Assembly (NCBI RefSeq): GCF_900101895.1
Contig: NZ_FMVF01000012.1
Location: 1 to 64,000 of the forward strand
Source of the DNA: Flavobacterium caeni
GTDB taxonomy: Bacteria; Bacteroidota; Bacteroidia; Flavobacteriales; Flavobacteriaceae
Reading direction: 5' to 3'
Length of the DNA: 64,000 bases
Shown here: piece by piece, positions 1 through 8,908 of the stretch
Layout: every line of letters starts with the position of its first letter
How positions within the stretch are numbered: the first letter of the stretch is position 1
The notes under the pieces: model-generated
Seen by the model: only the letters and a program-made list of their open reading frames with translations
What the model was told of the DNA's origin: nothing
Databases searched by the model: none
Made by a program: the position numbers and the translations under genes

Positions 1-2498
1 GTCGTCGTGACCGTACCGGTCTCGTCGATCGTGCCGTCGCAATCGTCGTCTACGCCGTTGTAAGGGATATCGGCAGCACCTGGGTTGATGGCCGCGATTT
101 CATCGTTACAATCGCCATCTTCAACCGCATAACCGGTTGGTGGCGTGTTGGCGTCAACCGCGCAAACCATTATGGCTTCTCCTGTCCCATATCCGTCACC
201 ATCGGCATCCACGTAGAACGTGAAGGTTTGGTGTTTGGTGTTGTCGTTGTCGTCGCAATCTGTGTTGTTCACAGCATAACCTGCAGGAGCAGTCGTCGCG
301 TTCACCGCGCAAACCTGAACCAAAGATCCGGTTCCGTAGGTATCGCCATCGGCATCCACATAGAACGGGAAGGTTTGGTGCTTGGTGGCATCGGCATCGT
401 TACAGTCTGTATTGTCGGCCACGTATCCACCTGGCGCCCCCATACAACTTACAGTCGTGACGGCGGGGTTCCCGAATCCATCTCCGTCAGCATCCGCATA
501 GTACGTGACATTGGGATTTACGGTAAAGGTCGCCTTGAAATTGGCCCCACCGTTGTTGGCATATTGTGTTCCCGCACAAGAGGTAGCCTCAGAAGAATAG
601 ACTTCCAGCGTATAATTTCCCGGGGAGAGGCTTGCGGTTAAATGGTTGCTGAGCCCGGTGGTACTCCATTTTTGATCCTGCCCGCCGCAGCCATTGGCCG
701 TTTGGGATGTAAACCCTATACTGGTGGAAGTGAAACTCCCGGTTGTTTGGCCTGTAGGATAAACCCGGTAGTACAGCGTAGTCCCGGTAATGTTGCAACT
801 GTTGCACTTCCAGACGTTGTGCTCGGCTCCCTTGAGAACAATTCCGGCAGAGCCCTGGCAAATAATCCCCAGATCAGTACCGTTGAAATCAATATTCCCG
901 GTTTCGGCCTGCAAATCATAATAGGTATTGTCGCCACCGTTGGTACTTAGGACCAAATAGGTGGAATTGAACCCGACGTTGGTACTCGTTGCACTTTCGC
1001 TGATGGTAAAGGTTGCCTTGTAGTTGCCTCCGCCGTTGTTGGCATATAACGTTCCCGAGCATGAGGTCGTCTGGGCGGAATACACCTCCAGCGTATAATT
1101 CCCCACAGCCAAACTTCCGGTCAAGTTGGTGCTGAGCGAGGTAGTGCCCCATCTCTGGTCTTTGCCGCTACAACCGTTGGTCACTTCAGAAGCCCACCCG
1201 ATACTGGTGGAACTAAAACTCCCCGGCGTCGCGCCGGTAAGATAGACCCGATAGTACAGCGTGGTTCCGTTGATGTCGCATCCGTTGCACTTCCATACGT
1301 TGTGTTCGGCTCCCTTAAGCATGATTCCCGATGACCCCTGGGCAAAGGTACCGAGATTGGTCCCGTTAAAATCCGTATTGGCAGTACTGGCTTGCAGATC
1401 ATAGGTAGCATTGGCTCCACCGCTAAGACTCAGCGTCAGATAGGTGGAATTGAATCCGGCAGTCCCTGTCCCACCGATGGTAAAGGTCGCTTTGTAATTG
1501 GCTCCGCCGTTATTGGCATTGATGGTTCCCGAACATGAGGTCGCGGCGGCGGAATAAACTTCCAGCGTATAACTGCCCACAGACAGGCTTGAGGTCAAAT
1601 TAGTACTGAGCGAGGTGGTGCTCCATTTCTGATTCTTGCCGTCACTGCTACAACTATTCGCCGTCTCTGAAGTCCAGCCGATACCGGTGGAGACAAAACT
1701 TCCAGGCGTCGCACCGGTAAGATAGACCCGGTAATACAAAGTGGTTCCGGTAATGTTGCAGCCGTTGCATTTCCACACATTGTGTTCGGCGCCTTTAAGG
1801 ACAATTCCGGTGGAACCCTGGGTAAAAGTCCCCAGGTTGGTCCCATTGAAATCAGTACTGCTGGTTGCAGCCTGTAGATCATAAGTGGTATTGGCTCCAC
1901 CGTTGAGGCTTAGCGTCAGGAAGGTGGAATCAAACCCAGCAGTTCCTGTACCGGTACTTGCACTAATGGTGAAGGTCGCCTTGTAGTTGGCTCCGCCGTT
2001 GTTAGCCGACAGCACTCCAGAGCAGGAAGTATTCTGAGTGGAATAGACTTCCATCGTATAACTTCCCGCAGCCAGGCTTCCGGTTAAATTTGTACTGAAT
2101 GATACGGTACTCCAGGTTTGCCCGCCAGTGCAATTATCCGCAGAGTTGGCAGACCAGCCGATGTTGTTGTTGGTATAGCTTCCTGACGGCGATCCGGTAA
2201 GATAAACCCTGTAGTAAAAATTGGTTCCGGTCACATTGCAACCGTTGCATTTGCTTACCACATTTTTTGCACCCTTGAACAGGATCCCGGAAGAACCCTG
2301 GGTAAAAGTCCCGAGGTTGGCCCCATTAAAATCAGGGTTTGCCGTGGCGCCCAACAAATCGTACTCCGTTTGGGTCCCGCTAATGCTCAACGTTACCGAA
2401 GTAGATAGAAAACTCGCTGATTGCCCGAACGAGAATCCCGCAAACAGGCAACAAAAGAAAATAAAAAAAACATGCTCCAGATGTATGTTTGTCTTCAT
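1..2498 (-). CDS. Large secreted multi-repeat surface protein, partial (C-terminus beyond the left edge)
   Basis: The frame opens at an ATG at 2498 and stays open to base 1, giving about 832 visible codons. Residues 1-25 form a likely signal peptide (hydrophobic core, cleavage near FSFG/Q). Residues ~27-175, ~176-339, ~340-497 and ~498-658 are four tandem copies of one ~160-residue domain. Each has a CNGCN segment followed by YYRVYLTG and ends close to SCSG...NNGGANYKATFT; the DNA period is about 474-493 bp. From ~660 there are at least three acidic repeats of the type DADGDGxG followed by DNTDCNDADATKH, resembling MopE-like metal-binding repeats that probably bind calcium. The layout suggests an exported cell-surface protein or adhesin, with a T9SS sorting tail expected off the window. 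I do not recognise the ~160-residue domain. It is transcribed away from the two small secreted-protein genes to its right. Confidence 0.85.
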   Translation of the reverse strand, partial: MKTNIHLEHVFFIFFCCLFAGFSFGQSASFLSTSVTLSISGTQTEYDLLGATANPDFNGANLGTFTQGSSGILFKGAKNVVSKCNGCNVTGTNFYYRVYLTGSPSGSYTNNNIGWSANSADNCTGGQTWSTVSFSTNLTGSLAAGSYTMEVYSTQNTSCSGVLSANNGGANYKATFTISASTGTGTAGFDSTFLTLSLNGGANTTYDLQAATSSTDFNGTNLGTFTQGSTGIVLKGAEHNVWKCNGCNITGTTLYYRVYLTGATPGSFVSTGIGWTSETANSCSSDGKNQKWSTTSLSTNLTSSLSVGSYTLEVYSAAATSCSGTINANNGGANYKATFTIGGTGTAGFNSTYLTLSLSGGANATYDLQASTANTDFNGTNLGTFAQGSSGIMLKGAEHNVWKCNGCDINGTTLYYRVYLTGATPGSFSSTSIGWASEVTNGCSGKDQRWGTTSLSTNLTGSLAVGNYTLEVYSAQTTSCSGTLYANNGGGNYKATFTISESATSTNVGFNSTYLVLSTNGGDNTYYDLQAETGNIDFNGTDLGIICQGSAGIVLKGAEHNVWKCNSCNITGTTLYYRVYPTGQTTGSFTSTSIGFTSQTANGCGGQDQKWSTTGLSNHLTASLSPGNYTLEVYSSEATSCAGTQYANNGGANFKATFTVNPNVTYYADADGDGFGNPAVTTVSCMGAPGGYVADNTDCNDADATKHQTFPFYVDADGDTYGTGSLVQVCAVNATTAPAGYAVNNTDCDDNDNTKHQTFTFYVDADGDGYGTGEAIMVCAVDANTPPTGYAVEDGDCNDEIAAINPGAADIPYNGVDDDCDGTIDETGTVTT

Positions 2499-2615
2499 GT
2501 GACAGAAATTTTAAAAGATTAATAATATTCTCATCAGAAACCGTAAATGAAATGGAGCACCGTAAAACTATATAATAATTTATTATCGATATCCCAAAGA
2601 CAGAATAATTGGGAA

Positions 2616-2639
2616 ACGAAAACGTTTTCGTGTTGATAA
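2616..2639 (-). promoter_or_regulatory. Operator-like palindrome, copy 1 (in front of the surface-protein gene)
   Basis: The 16-bp perfect palindrome ACGAAAACGTTTTCGT lies at 2616-2631. Read on the minus strand it is preceded by TTATCAAC. A second copy of the same TTATCAAC-plus-palindrome sequence occurs in opposite orientation at 2832-2854. The core resembles LacI/CcpA-family operators. It lies about 120-140 bp upstream of the start codon at 2498 and just upstream of a weak -7-like box (TGTCTTTG on the minus strand, 2593-2600). Family assignment is inference. Confidence 0.55.
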
Positions 2640-2831
2640 AAAAAATTTTTCCCTATATTTTTTATAAAATAAAAATATTTTTAGAGAATAACTCAAAAAA
2701 ACTAAAATACATATTATTGATATTTTTGAGCCTGTTTAGGACAAATAGAAAATACAGACTGGATTTTTTTAAAAATAAGCTTTAGGAATTTTCATACAGT
2801 TATAGTGAACATCACTCGTCAACGCCCCTAC
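2640..2831. other. AT-rich centre of the divergent 429-bp intergenic region
   Basis: The gap from 2499 to 2927 contains no coding frame. It is very AT-rich and is bracketed by the two inverted operator-like palindromes. I see no RNA gene in it. It should hold the divergent promoters of the surface-protein gene and of the gene starting at 2928, but no clean TAnnTTTG box is visible. Confidence 0.5.
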
Positions 2832-2854
2832 TTATCAACACGAAAACGTTTTCG
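2832..2854 (+). promoter_or_regulatory. Operator-like palindrome, copy 2 (in front of the gene at 2928)
   Basis: TTATCAACA runs directly into the palindrome CGAAAACGTTTTCG (2841-2854), repeating 23 positions of copy 1 in inverted orientation. It ends 73 bp before the ATG at 2928. The two palindrome centres are about 224 bp apart. The TTATCAACA part also resembles a DnaA box with one mismatch, but the association with the palindrome argues for one composite transcription-factor site. Confidence 0.55.
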
Positions 2855-2927
2855 GCTTTTTAGAAAAAATTTAGATATTTTTTATTCTTTATTTTCGCTT
2901 TAACGAACCGAACCAAAAAAGTTAATT

Positions 2928-3401
2928 ATGAAAATATATCTGTTTTTTTTCATTTATGTCTTTGGTTTCCTGTCTGCCTTTTCGCAAGTGGGGATCAACA
3001 CTTCCAATCCAGTGAGTACGCTGGACATTAACGGGAATCTTTCGGTTAAACACGTCGCTTTGACTGGAGCCGGTTCGGCCACTAACATCAATGACGGCGT
3101 GTATATTTCCGTAAATCCCTCAGCAACCAATCAGGAGTTCAAATTGCCTGATCCGGCAACGGTTCCCGGAAGGGTCTATTTTATACGGAACGTCAGCAGT
3201 TTTACCGCCAAGATTACCATGTACGGAGGAGTCAGCAAACTGTTCTATTTCGCAAAATCATGGACGGGAAGCAGTGCACAAATTTATATGTATTCAAGCG
3301 ACAGCTGTGGATGTACCGTAGCCGATCATCCAAATAACGGAAACGGCTACCGCAGCCTGATCGTTCTCAGCGACGGCAGCAATTGGAATGTTTTTAACTA
3401 A
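2928..3401 (+). CDS. Small secreted protein with a tail-fibre-like N-terminus, function unknown
   Basis: 157 residues. Residues 1-20 are a signal peptide (MKIYLFFF...AFSQ). The mature protein starts VGINTSNPVSTLDINGNLSV, the motif found at the start of many Bacteroidetes secreted proteins and phage tail-fibre-like proteins. The remainder is Ser/Thr/Asn-rich with two cysteines in SCGCT and shows no catalytic motif. It is followed after 22 bp by another secreted-protein gene, so the two probably form one transcript under the operator-like site at 2832. The same N-terminal motif recurs in the broken gene at 48434. Role unknown; a surface or structural role is a guess. Confidence 0.75.
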   Translation: MKIYLFFFIYVFGFLSAFSQVGINTSNPVSTLDINGNLSVKHVALTGAGSATNINDGVYISVNPSATNQEFKLPDPATVPGRVYFIRNVSSFTAKITMYGGVSKLFYFAKSWTGSSAQIYMYSSDSCGCTVADHPNNGNGYRSLIVLSDGSNWNVFN

Positions 3402-3423
3402 CCCTATATAAATCAATACCTTT

Positions 3424-4122
3424 ATGAGAATCCAATTACTTTTTTTATGTCTTGCTATGGGAGCCAGTTCCGTGGTGCGTTCGCAGATAATTTTCTCCCC
3501 CGATCCGTTCGGGATGAATGATGCCATAGTTGTAACCTACGGTTCGGCAGGAGATTTTTCCCTTTTCGATCCGATGGGAGCGCAGACCTTATATCTATAT
3601 ACCGGGCTTGAAACCGATGGCACGGCAGATACCTGGGACTATCACGACAAATGGTCTGATCTGGACACGTTGATTCCTCTGAATTACAATGTATCCACCA
3701 ATAGTTACGAAGGGGCTTTTAGCATCGGGCCCAGAAGCTATGTAAACTCCGTCACCCAGGAAACTGTAATGCTACCAGACGGGATTTGTGCAAACCAGTG
3801 GTATTTTATCATCCGGAATGCAGCAGGAAACCAAACCACGAACCTGATTGGATCAGATTACGGCTTCGACACGAATTCCTGCTACCTGACCACCAGGCGT
3901 GTTGCATTTGACCATGACGGCCTGCGCTTTATAGACGGAAGCATCGTCAACCCTACCGGAGAATCGTTTCAGGCAACCCTATATAACGTCTGGGGGCAAA
4001 AGATGGACACGTTCTATATAGGCCAAAATACCAGCCAACCGGTAAACTTACCCCAGAAAGGAGTCTATATTGCGGTTCTGATAAACGAAACCCGAAAGGT
4101 TTCTCTCAAATTCCTGTTTTGA
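3424..4122 (+). CDS. Secreted protein with a T9SS type A-like sorting tail
   Basis: 232 residues with a signal peptide of about 20 residues (ending VVRSQ). The N-terminal half (DPFGMNDAIVVTYGSAGDF... LYTGLETDG... DYHDKWSD) resembles the beta-sandwich modules of flavobacterial secreted proteins that precede starch-binding or sorting domains; this is only a resemblance. The last ~75 residues look like a T9SS type A C-terminal domain: ATLYNVWGQKMDT, then PQKGVYIAVLINETRKVSLKF. That predicts export through the outer membrane and attachment to the surface. It lies 22 bp after the gene at 2928 and ends just before a strong bidirectional terminator. Confidence 0.75.
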   Translation: MRIQLLFLCLAMGASSVVRSQIIFSPDPFGMNDAIVVTYGSAGDFSLFDPMGAQTLYLYTGLETDGTADTWDYHDKWSDLDTLIPLNYNVSTNSYEGAFSIGPRSYVNSVTQETVMLPDGICANQWYFIIRNAAGNQTTNLIGSDYGFDTNSCYLTTRRVAFDHDGLRFIDGSIVNPTGESFQATLYNVWGQKMDTFYIGQNTSQPVNLPQKGVYIAVLINETRKVSLKFLF

Positions 4123-4143
4123 AACCTGAACCAAACCCCAACA

Positions 4144-4172
4144 AAAAACCCTTCGGAATCCGAAGGGTTTTT
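4144..4172. terminator. Bidirectional terminator between converging genes
   Basis: Stem AAACCCTTCGG / CCGAAGGGTTT with a 3-nt loop, A-run on the left and T-run on the right. It serves the plus-strand gene ending at 4122 and the end of the rpoC operon (DUF3467 gene ending at 4189) on the minus strand. Confidence 0.9.
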
Positions 4173-4188
4173 CTTTGCTGAAAAATGA

Positions 4189-4500
4189 TTAGGCCTGTCC
4201 GGCCGGGCCGAAATTCAAAGGGATAGGCGGTTGCTCCACATCCCTGATCTCGCCGTGCGCCGCCTCATAGCGGTTTACGTTGTCGGCCAACGCCTTGACC
4301 AGACGCTTGGCATGCTGCGGTGTCAAGACAATCCTTGATTTGACCTTGGCCTTTGGCGTACCAGGCATGATACACACAAAGTCCATGACAAATTCAGACG
4401 CCGAGTGGTTGATGATCGCGAGGTTCGAATAGATCCCCTCTGCGGTCGCCTCGTCGAGCTCGATGTTGATTTGTCCCGGTTGTGGTTTTTGATCGCTCAT
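4189..4500 (-). CDS. DUF3467 family protein
   Basis: 103 residues, soluble, no signal peptide. The sequence (INIELDEATAEGIYSNLAIINHS, then EFVMDFVCIMPG, then SRIVLTPQHAKRLVKALADN) matches the DUF3467 family, which is found in Bacteroidetes and some other phyla; its biochemical role is not known to me. It starts one base after the rpoC stop codon and is the last gene before the operon terminator, so it must be co-transcribed with rpoC. That position suggests, but does not prove, a link to transcription or ribosome function. Confidence 0.85.
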   Translation of the reverse strand: MSDQKPQPGQINIELDEATAEGIYSNLAIINHSASEFVMDFVCIMPGTPKAKVKSRIVLTPQHAKRLVKALADNVNRYEAAHGEIRDVEQPPIPLNFGPAGQA

Positions 4501-4501
4501 C

Positions 4502-7500
4502 TTAGTAGATATATTCTTCTTTGTTGGCCATCATCTCGTTGTAGTCGTCTTTCGAACCGACAATCGTTTGGTCGTACTCGCGCATACCGGTTCCGGCAGG
4601 GATTCTGTGACCTACGATGACGTTCTCTTTCAAACCTTCGAGTGTATCGAGCTTGCCAGCAACGGCCGCTTCGTTGAGTACCTTGGTCGTCTCCTGGAAC
4701 GAGGCCGCAGAGATGAACGACTTGGTTTGCAACGACGCACGCGTGATACCCTGGAGTACCGGCGTTGCGGTAGCGGTGATGACATCGCGCGCCACGATCA
4801 GATTCTTGTCGTTGCGCTTGAGCAAAGAGTTCTCATCGCGCAACTGACGCGGCGAAATGATTTGTCCTGCCTTGATGTTCTCTGAATCGCCTGCATCCTC
4901 GACCACTTTCATGCCGTAGAGTTTGTCGTTCTCGACGATGAAATCCTTGGTGTGGATCAATTGCTCCTCGAGGAACAACGTATCTCCCGGATCTTCGACC
5001 ATCACCTTGCGCATCATCTGACGGATGACCACCTCAAAGTGCTTGTCGTTGATTTTTACACCTTGCAAACGGTACACTTCCTGGATTTCGTTGACCAGGT
5101 ACTGTTGCACCGCCGACGGGCCTTGGATTCTGAGGATGTCTTCTGGCGTAATCGCTCCGTCAGACAACGGTGCGCCCGCACGGACGAAGTCGTTCTCCTG
5201 AACCAAGATCTGGCTCGACAATTTGACGAGGTATTTCTTGATTTCACCGAATTTAGACTCGATGATGATCTCGCGGTTACCGCGTTTGATCTTACCAAAC
5301 GTCACCACACCGTCGATTTCAGAAACAACCGCCGGGTTCGATGGGTTACGCGCTTCGAGCAATTCGGTGATACGTGGCAAACCGCCCGTGATATCACCCG
5401 CTTTAGACGAACGACGTGGGATTTTGACGAGTACCTTACCGGCCTTGATCTTTTCGCCGTTTTCTACCATCAAGTGCGCCCCTACCGGCAAGTTGTACGA
5501 ACGGATGAGTTCGCCGTCTTTGCCGTAAACGAGAAGCGTCGGGATGAGTTTCTTGTTACGCGCTTCAGAGATTACTTTCTCCTGGAAGCCCGTTTGTTCG
5601 TCGATCTCGACCTGGAACGTTTGTCCTTGCTCGAGGTCTTCGTACTCGATCTTACCGGTGAATTCCGATACGATAACGCCGTTGTACGGATCCCATTTAC
5701 AGATCACGGTGCCTTTCGATACGACATCGCCGTCTTTGACGAAAATGCTCGAACCGTAAGGGATGTTGTGCGTGTTGAGCGTGATACCGGTTTTTTGGTC
5801 GATCAATTTGAGTTCGGTCGAACGCGATACCACGATGTCTACCGTGTTGCCTTCGCCGTCCTCGCCTTTGACGGTTTTCAGATCTTCGATCTCGAGACGT
5901 CCGTCGAAACGGGTCACGATGCTCGATTCTTCCGAAATGTTACCTGCAGTACCACCCACGTGGAACGTACGCAGCGTCAACTGTGTACCCGGCTCCCCGA
6001 TCGACTGCGCGGCAATTACACCCACGGCCTCACCGCGTTGTGTCATTTTGCCTGTCGCAAGGTTACGCCCGTAACACTTGGCGCAAATGCCTTTCATGGC
6101 CTCGCAAGTCAATGGCGAACGTACCTCGACCGCCTCGATTGGCGACGCTTCGATGCTTTTCATGATCGCCTCGGTGATTTGCTCGCCGGCATGGACCAAT
6201 ATCTCGGTAGTCAGCGGGTTGATGACATCCTGCAACGCAACGCGTCCGAGGATTCTTTCGCCCAAGCCTTCTACGATTTCTTCGTTTTTCTTGAGTGCCG
6301 ATACTTCGATGCCACGCAAGGTACCGCAATCGTCGAGGTTGACGATAACGTCCTGCGAAACGTCGTGCAAACGACGGGTCAAGTAACCCGCGTCGGCCGT
6401 TTTCAAAGCCGTATCCGCCAAACCTTTACGCGCACCGTGCGTCGAGATGAAGTATTCCAAAATCGAAAGACCTTCCTTAAAGTTCGACAAGATCGGGTTC
6501 TCGATGATCTCGCCACCACCTGCGGTCGATTTTTTCGGCTTGGCCATCAATCCACGCATACCGGTAAGCTGACGGATCTGTTCTTTCGAACCACGCGCCC
6601 CAGAATCGAGCATCATGTACACCGAGTTAAAGCCCTGCTGGTCTTCACGGATGTTTTTCATCGCGAGTTCGGTCAGCATGGCGTTGGTCGATGTCCACAC
6701 GTCGATGACCTGGTTGTAACGCTCGTTGTTGGTGATCAGACCCATGTTGTAGTTCATCGTGATGCCCTCGACTTGTTCGTTGGCGTCGGCAATGAGTTCT
6801 TCTTTGCGCTCCGGGATGATGATATCGCCCAATGAGAACGACAATCCGCCCTTGAACGCGAAACGGTAGCCCATGTCCTTCATCGAATCGAGGAACGCAG
6901 CCGTCGTCGGAACGTCGGTTACGGCCAAAATCTTACCGATGATGTCGCGCAACGATTTCTTGGTCAAGACTTCGTTGATGTAACCTGCGGCTTCAGGAAC
7001 CACCTCGTTAAAGAGGACACGTCCTGCCGTGGTCTGGATGATTTTGTATACGAGTTCGCCGTTTTCGTTGAAATCTTTCGCACGGATTTTCACGCGTGCG
7101 TTGAGTTCCAAACGGTTTTCGTTCAAGGCGATGTTCACTTCCTCTGCTGAGTAGAATGTCAGGCCTTCGCCCAAAATCTGGTGTCCGGGAACCGACAATC
7201 TTTCCTTGGTCATGTAGTACAAACCAAGCACCATGTCCTGCGACGGAACCGTAATCGGCGCGCCGTTAGCAGGGTTCAAGATGTTGTGTGAGGCGAGCAT
7301 CAACAATTGCGCTTCGAGGATCGCTTCAGGACCAAGCGGCAAGTGTACCGCCATCTGGTCACCGTCGAAATCCGCGTTGAACGCCGTACACACCAATGGG
7401 TGCAACTGGATCGCTTTTCCTTCGATCAGTTTTGGCTGGAACGCCTGGATACCCAAACGGTGCAAGGTAGGGGCACGGTTCAGGAGTACCGGATGTCCTT

Positions 7501-8812
7501 TGATGACATTTTCCAGGATATCCCAAACTACTGGCTCTTTTTTGTCGATGATTTTCTTGGCCGATTTTACCGTCTTTACAATTCCTCTTTCGATTAATTT
7601 ACGGATAACAAACGGCTTGTAGAGTTCCGCGGCCATGTCTTTCGGCAAACCGCACTCGAACAATTTGAGTTCAGGTCCGACGACGATAACCGAACGCGCC
7701 GAATAATCGACACGCTTACCGAGCAAGTTCTGACGGAAACGACCTTGTTTACCTTTCAATGAATCAGACAATGATTTCAACGGACGGTTCGATTCGGTCT
7801 TCACGGCAGATGCCTTACGCGTGTTGTCGAACAAAGAGTCGACCGATTCCTGCAACATACGCTTTTCGTTGCGCAAGATCACCTCAGGCGCCTTGATCTC
7901 CATCAATCGCTTGAGACGGTTGTTGCGGATGATCACACGACGGTACAAATCGTTCAAATCCGAAGTCGCGAAACGGCCACCGTCCAATGGAACGAGCGGA
8001 CGCAATTCAGGCGGGATGACCGGAACGACCTTCATGATCATCCATTCCGGACGGTTCTCGCGGTTTTCGTTTGATTCGCGGAACGATTCTACGACCTGCA
8101 AACGCTTGAGCGCTTCGGTTTTTCTTTGCTTTGACGTTTCGTTGTTGGCCGAGTGGCGCAACTCATACGACAACGCATCGAGGTCAATTCTGGCGAGCAA
8201 ATCCATGATACACTCGGCACCCATCTTGGCGACGAATTTGTTCGGATCGAAATCGTCCAGGTATTGGTTGTCCTGCGGAAGGCTGTCCAGAATGTTCAGG
8301 TATTCTTCCTCGGTCAAGAAATCGAGTCTTTCCACCGGATCGCCTTCTGCATTCTTGGCGATACCCGGCTGGATCACGACATAACGCTCATAATAGATGA
8401 TCATGTCGAGTTTTTTGGACGGCAATCCAAGGATGTAGCCGATTTTGTTCGGCAACGAACGGAAGTACCAGATGTGCGCGATTGGCACGACCAGGTTGAT
8501 GTGCCCCACACGGTCGCGACGCACTTTCTTCTCGGTCACTTCTACCCCACAACGGTCGCAAATGATGCCTTTGTAACGGATTCTTTTGTATTTACCGCAG
8601 GCACATTCAAAGTCTTTTACCGGGCCAAAGATGCGCTCGCAAAACAATCCGTCGCGCTCTGGCTTGTGGGTTCTGTAATTGATGGTTTCGGGCTTGAGCA
8701 CCTCACCTCTTGACTCGGCCAGGATCGACTCTGGCGAGGCCAAACCGATCGAGATTTTGTCAAACCTTTTTACAGGGTTTTTGTCTTTATTTCTGTTATT
8801 CATCATAGTCAT
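4502..8812 (-). CDS. rpoC: DNA-directed RNA polymerase subunit beta'
   Basis: 1436 residues, the usual size in Bacteroidetes. It forms the catalytic cleft of RNA polymerase with RpoB. The Mg-binding motif [12 protein letters not shown] lies near residue 478. The N-terminal zinc-binding cysteines ([20 protein letters not shown]) sit near residues 70-90, and a second cysteine cluster ([16 protein letters not shown]) follows near residue 910. The start is [11 protein letters not shown] at 8812; ATGs at 8806 and 8803 are equally possible. It is the next-to-last gene of the tRNA-tuf-ribosomal protein operon. A 96-bp gap full of 7-bp repeats separates it from rpoB, unlike the tight spacing elsewhere in the operon. 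Confidence 0.99.
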   Translation of the reverse strand: MTMMNNRNKDKNPVKRFDKISIGLASPESILAESRGEVLKPETINYRTHKPERDGLFCERIFGPVKDFECACGKYKRIRYKGIICDRCGVEVTEKKVRRDRVGHINLVVPIAHIWYFRSLPNKIGYILGLPSKKLDMIIYYERYVVIQPGIAKNAEGDPVERLDFLTEEEYLNILDSLPQDNQYLDDFDPNKFVAKMGAECIMDLLARIDLDALSYELRHSANNETSKQRKTEALKRLQVVESFRESNENRENRPEWMIMKVVPVIPPELRPLVPLDGGRFATSDLNDLYRRVIIRNNRLKRLMEIKAPEVILRNEKRMLQESVDSLFDNTRKASAVKTESNRPLKSLSDSLKGKQGRFRQNLLGKRVDYSARSVIVVGPELKLFECGLPKDMAAELYKPFVIRKLIERGIVKTVKSAKKIIDKKEPVVWDILENVIKGHPVLLNRAPTLHRLGIQAFQPKLIEGKAIQLHPLVCTAFNADFDGDQMAVHLPLGPEAILEAQLLMLASHNILNPANGAPITVPSQDMVLGLYYMTKERLSVPGHQILGEGLTFYSAEEVNIALNENRLELNARVKIRAKDFNENGELVYKIIQTTAGRVLFNEVVPEAAGYINEVLTKKSLRDIIGKILAVTDVPTTAAFLDSMKDMGYRFAFKGGLSFSLGDIIIPERKEELIADANEQVEGITMNYNMGLITNNERYNQVIDVWTSTNAMLTELAMKNIREDQQGFNSVYMMLDSGARGSKEQIRQLTGMRGLMAKPKKSTAGGGEIIENPILSNFKEGLSILEYFISTHGARKGLADTALKTADAGYLTRRLHDVSQDVIVNLDDCGTLRGIEVSALKKNEEIVEGLGERILGRVALQDVINPLTTEILVHAGEQITEAIMKSIEASPIEAVEVRSPLTCEAMKGICAKCYGRNLATGKMTQRGEAVGVIAAQSIGEPGTQLTLRTFHVGGTAGNISEESSIVTRFDGRLEIEDLKTVKGEDGEGNTVDIVVSRSTELKLIDQKTGITLNTHNIPYGSSIFVKDGDVVSKGTVICKWDPYNGVIVSEFTGKIEYEDLEQGQTFQVEIDEQTGFQEKVISEARNKKLIPTLLVYGKDGELIRSYNLPVGAHLMVENGEKIKAGKVLVKIPRRSSKAGDITGGLPRITELLEARNPSNPAVVSEIDGVVTFGKIKRGNREIIIESKFGEIKKYLVKLSSQILVQENDFVRAGAPLSDGAITPEDILRIQGPSAVQQYLVNEIQEVYRLQGVKINDKHFEVVIRQMMRKVMVEDPGDTLFLEEQLIHTKDFIVENDKLYGMKVVEDAGDSENIKAGQIISPRQLRDENSLLKRNDKNLIVARDVITATATPVLQGITRASLQTKSFISAASFQETTKVLNEAAVAGKLDTLEGLKENVIVGHRIPAGTGMREYDQTIVGSKDDYNEMMANKEEYIY

Positions 8813-8840
8813 AACTACTGAATTTTTCTTTTTTGATTAT

Positions 8841-8908
8841 TGTCGAATGTCAAATGTCTAATGTCGAACGAAGAAAGTCATTTGACCTTTCGACGTTCGA
8901 CGTTCGAC
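8841..8908. repeat. Inverted-arm 7-bp repeat array between rpoB and rpoC
   Basis: Left arm TGTCGAA TGTCAAA TGTCTAA TGTCGAA, then a spacer of about 15 bp, then right arm TCGACGT TCGACGT TCGACTT, which is the left-arm unit inverted. The right arm ends at the base before the rpoB stop codon (8909-8911). Each arm keeps a strict 7-bp register while the unit varies by one or two bases. The transcript can fold the arms together. Confidence 0.8.

Noticed and set aside
2832..2840. TTATCAACA as a DnaA box and the region as a replication origin
   Set aside because: There is one mismatch to TTATCCACA, only two copies in 400 bp, and no dnaA or dnaN nearby. The palindrome attached to it fits a transcription-factor site better.
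4952..6835. A 627-codon plus-strand frame opposite rpoC
   Set aside because: It is antisense to the core of rpoC, which is unambiguous. The frame is open because of the regular third-position composition of the true gene and has no recognisable domain.
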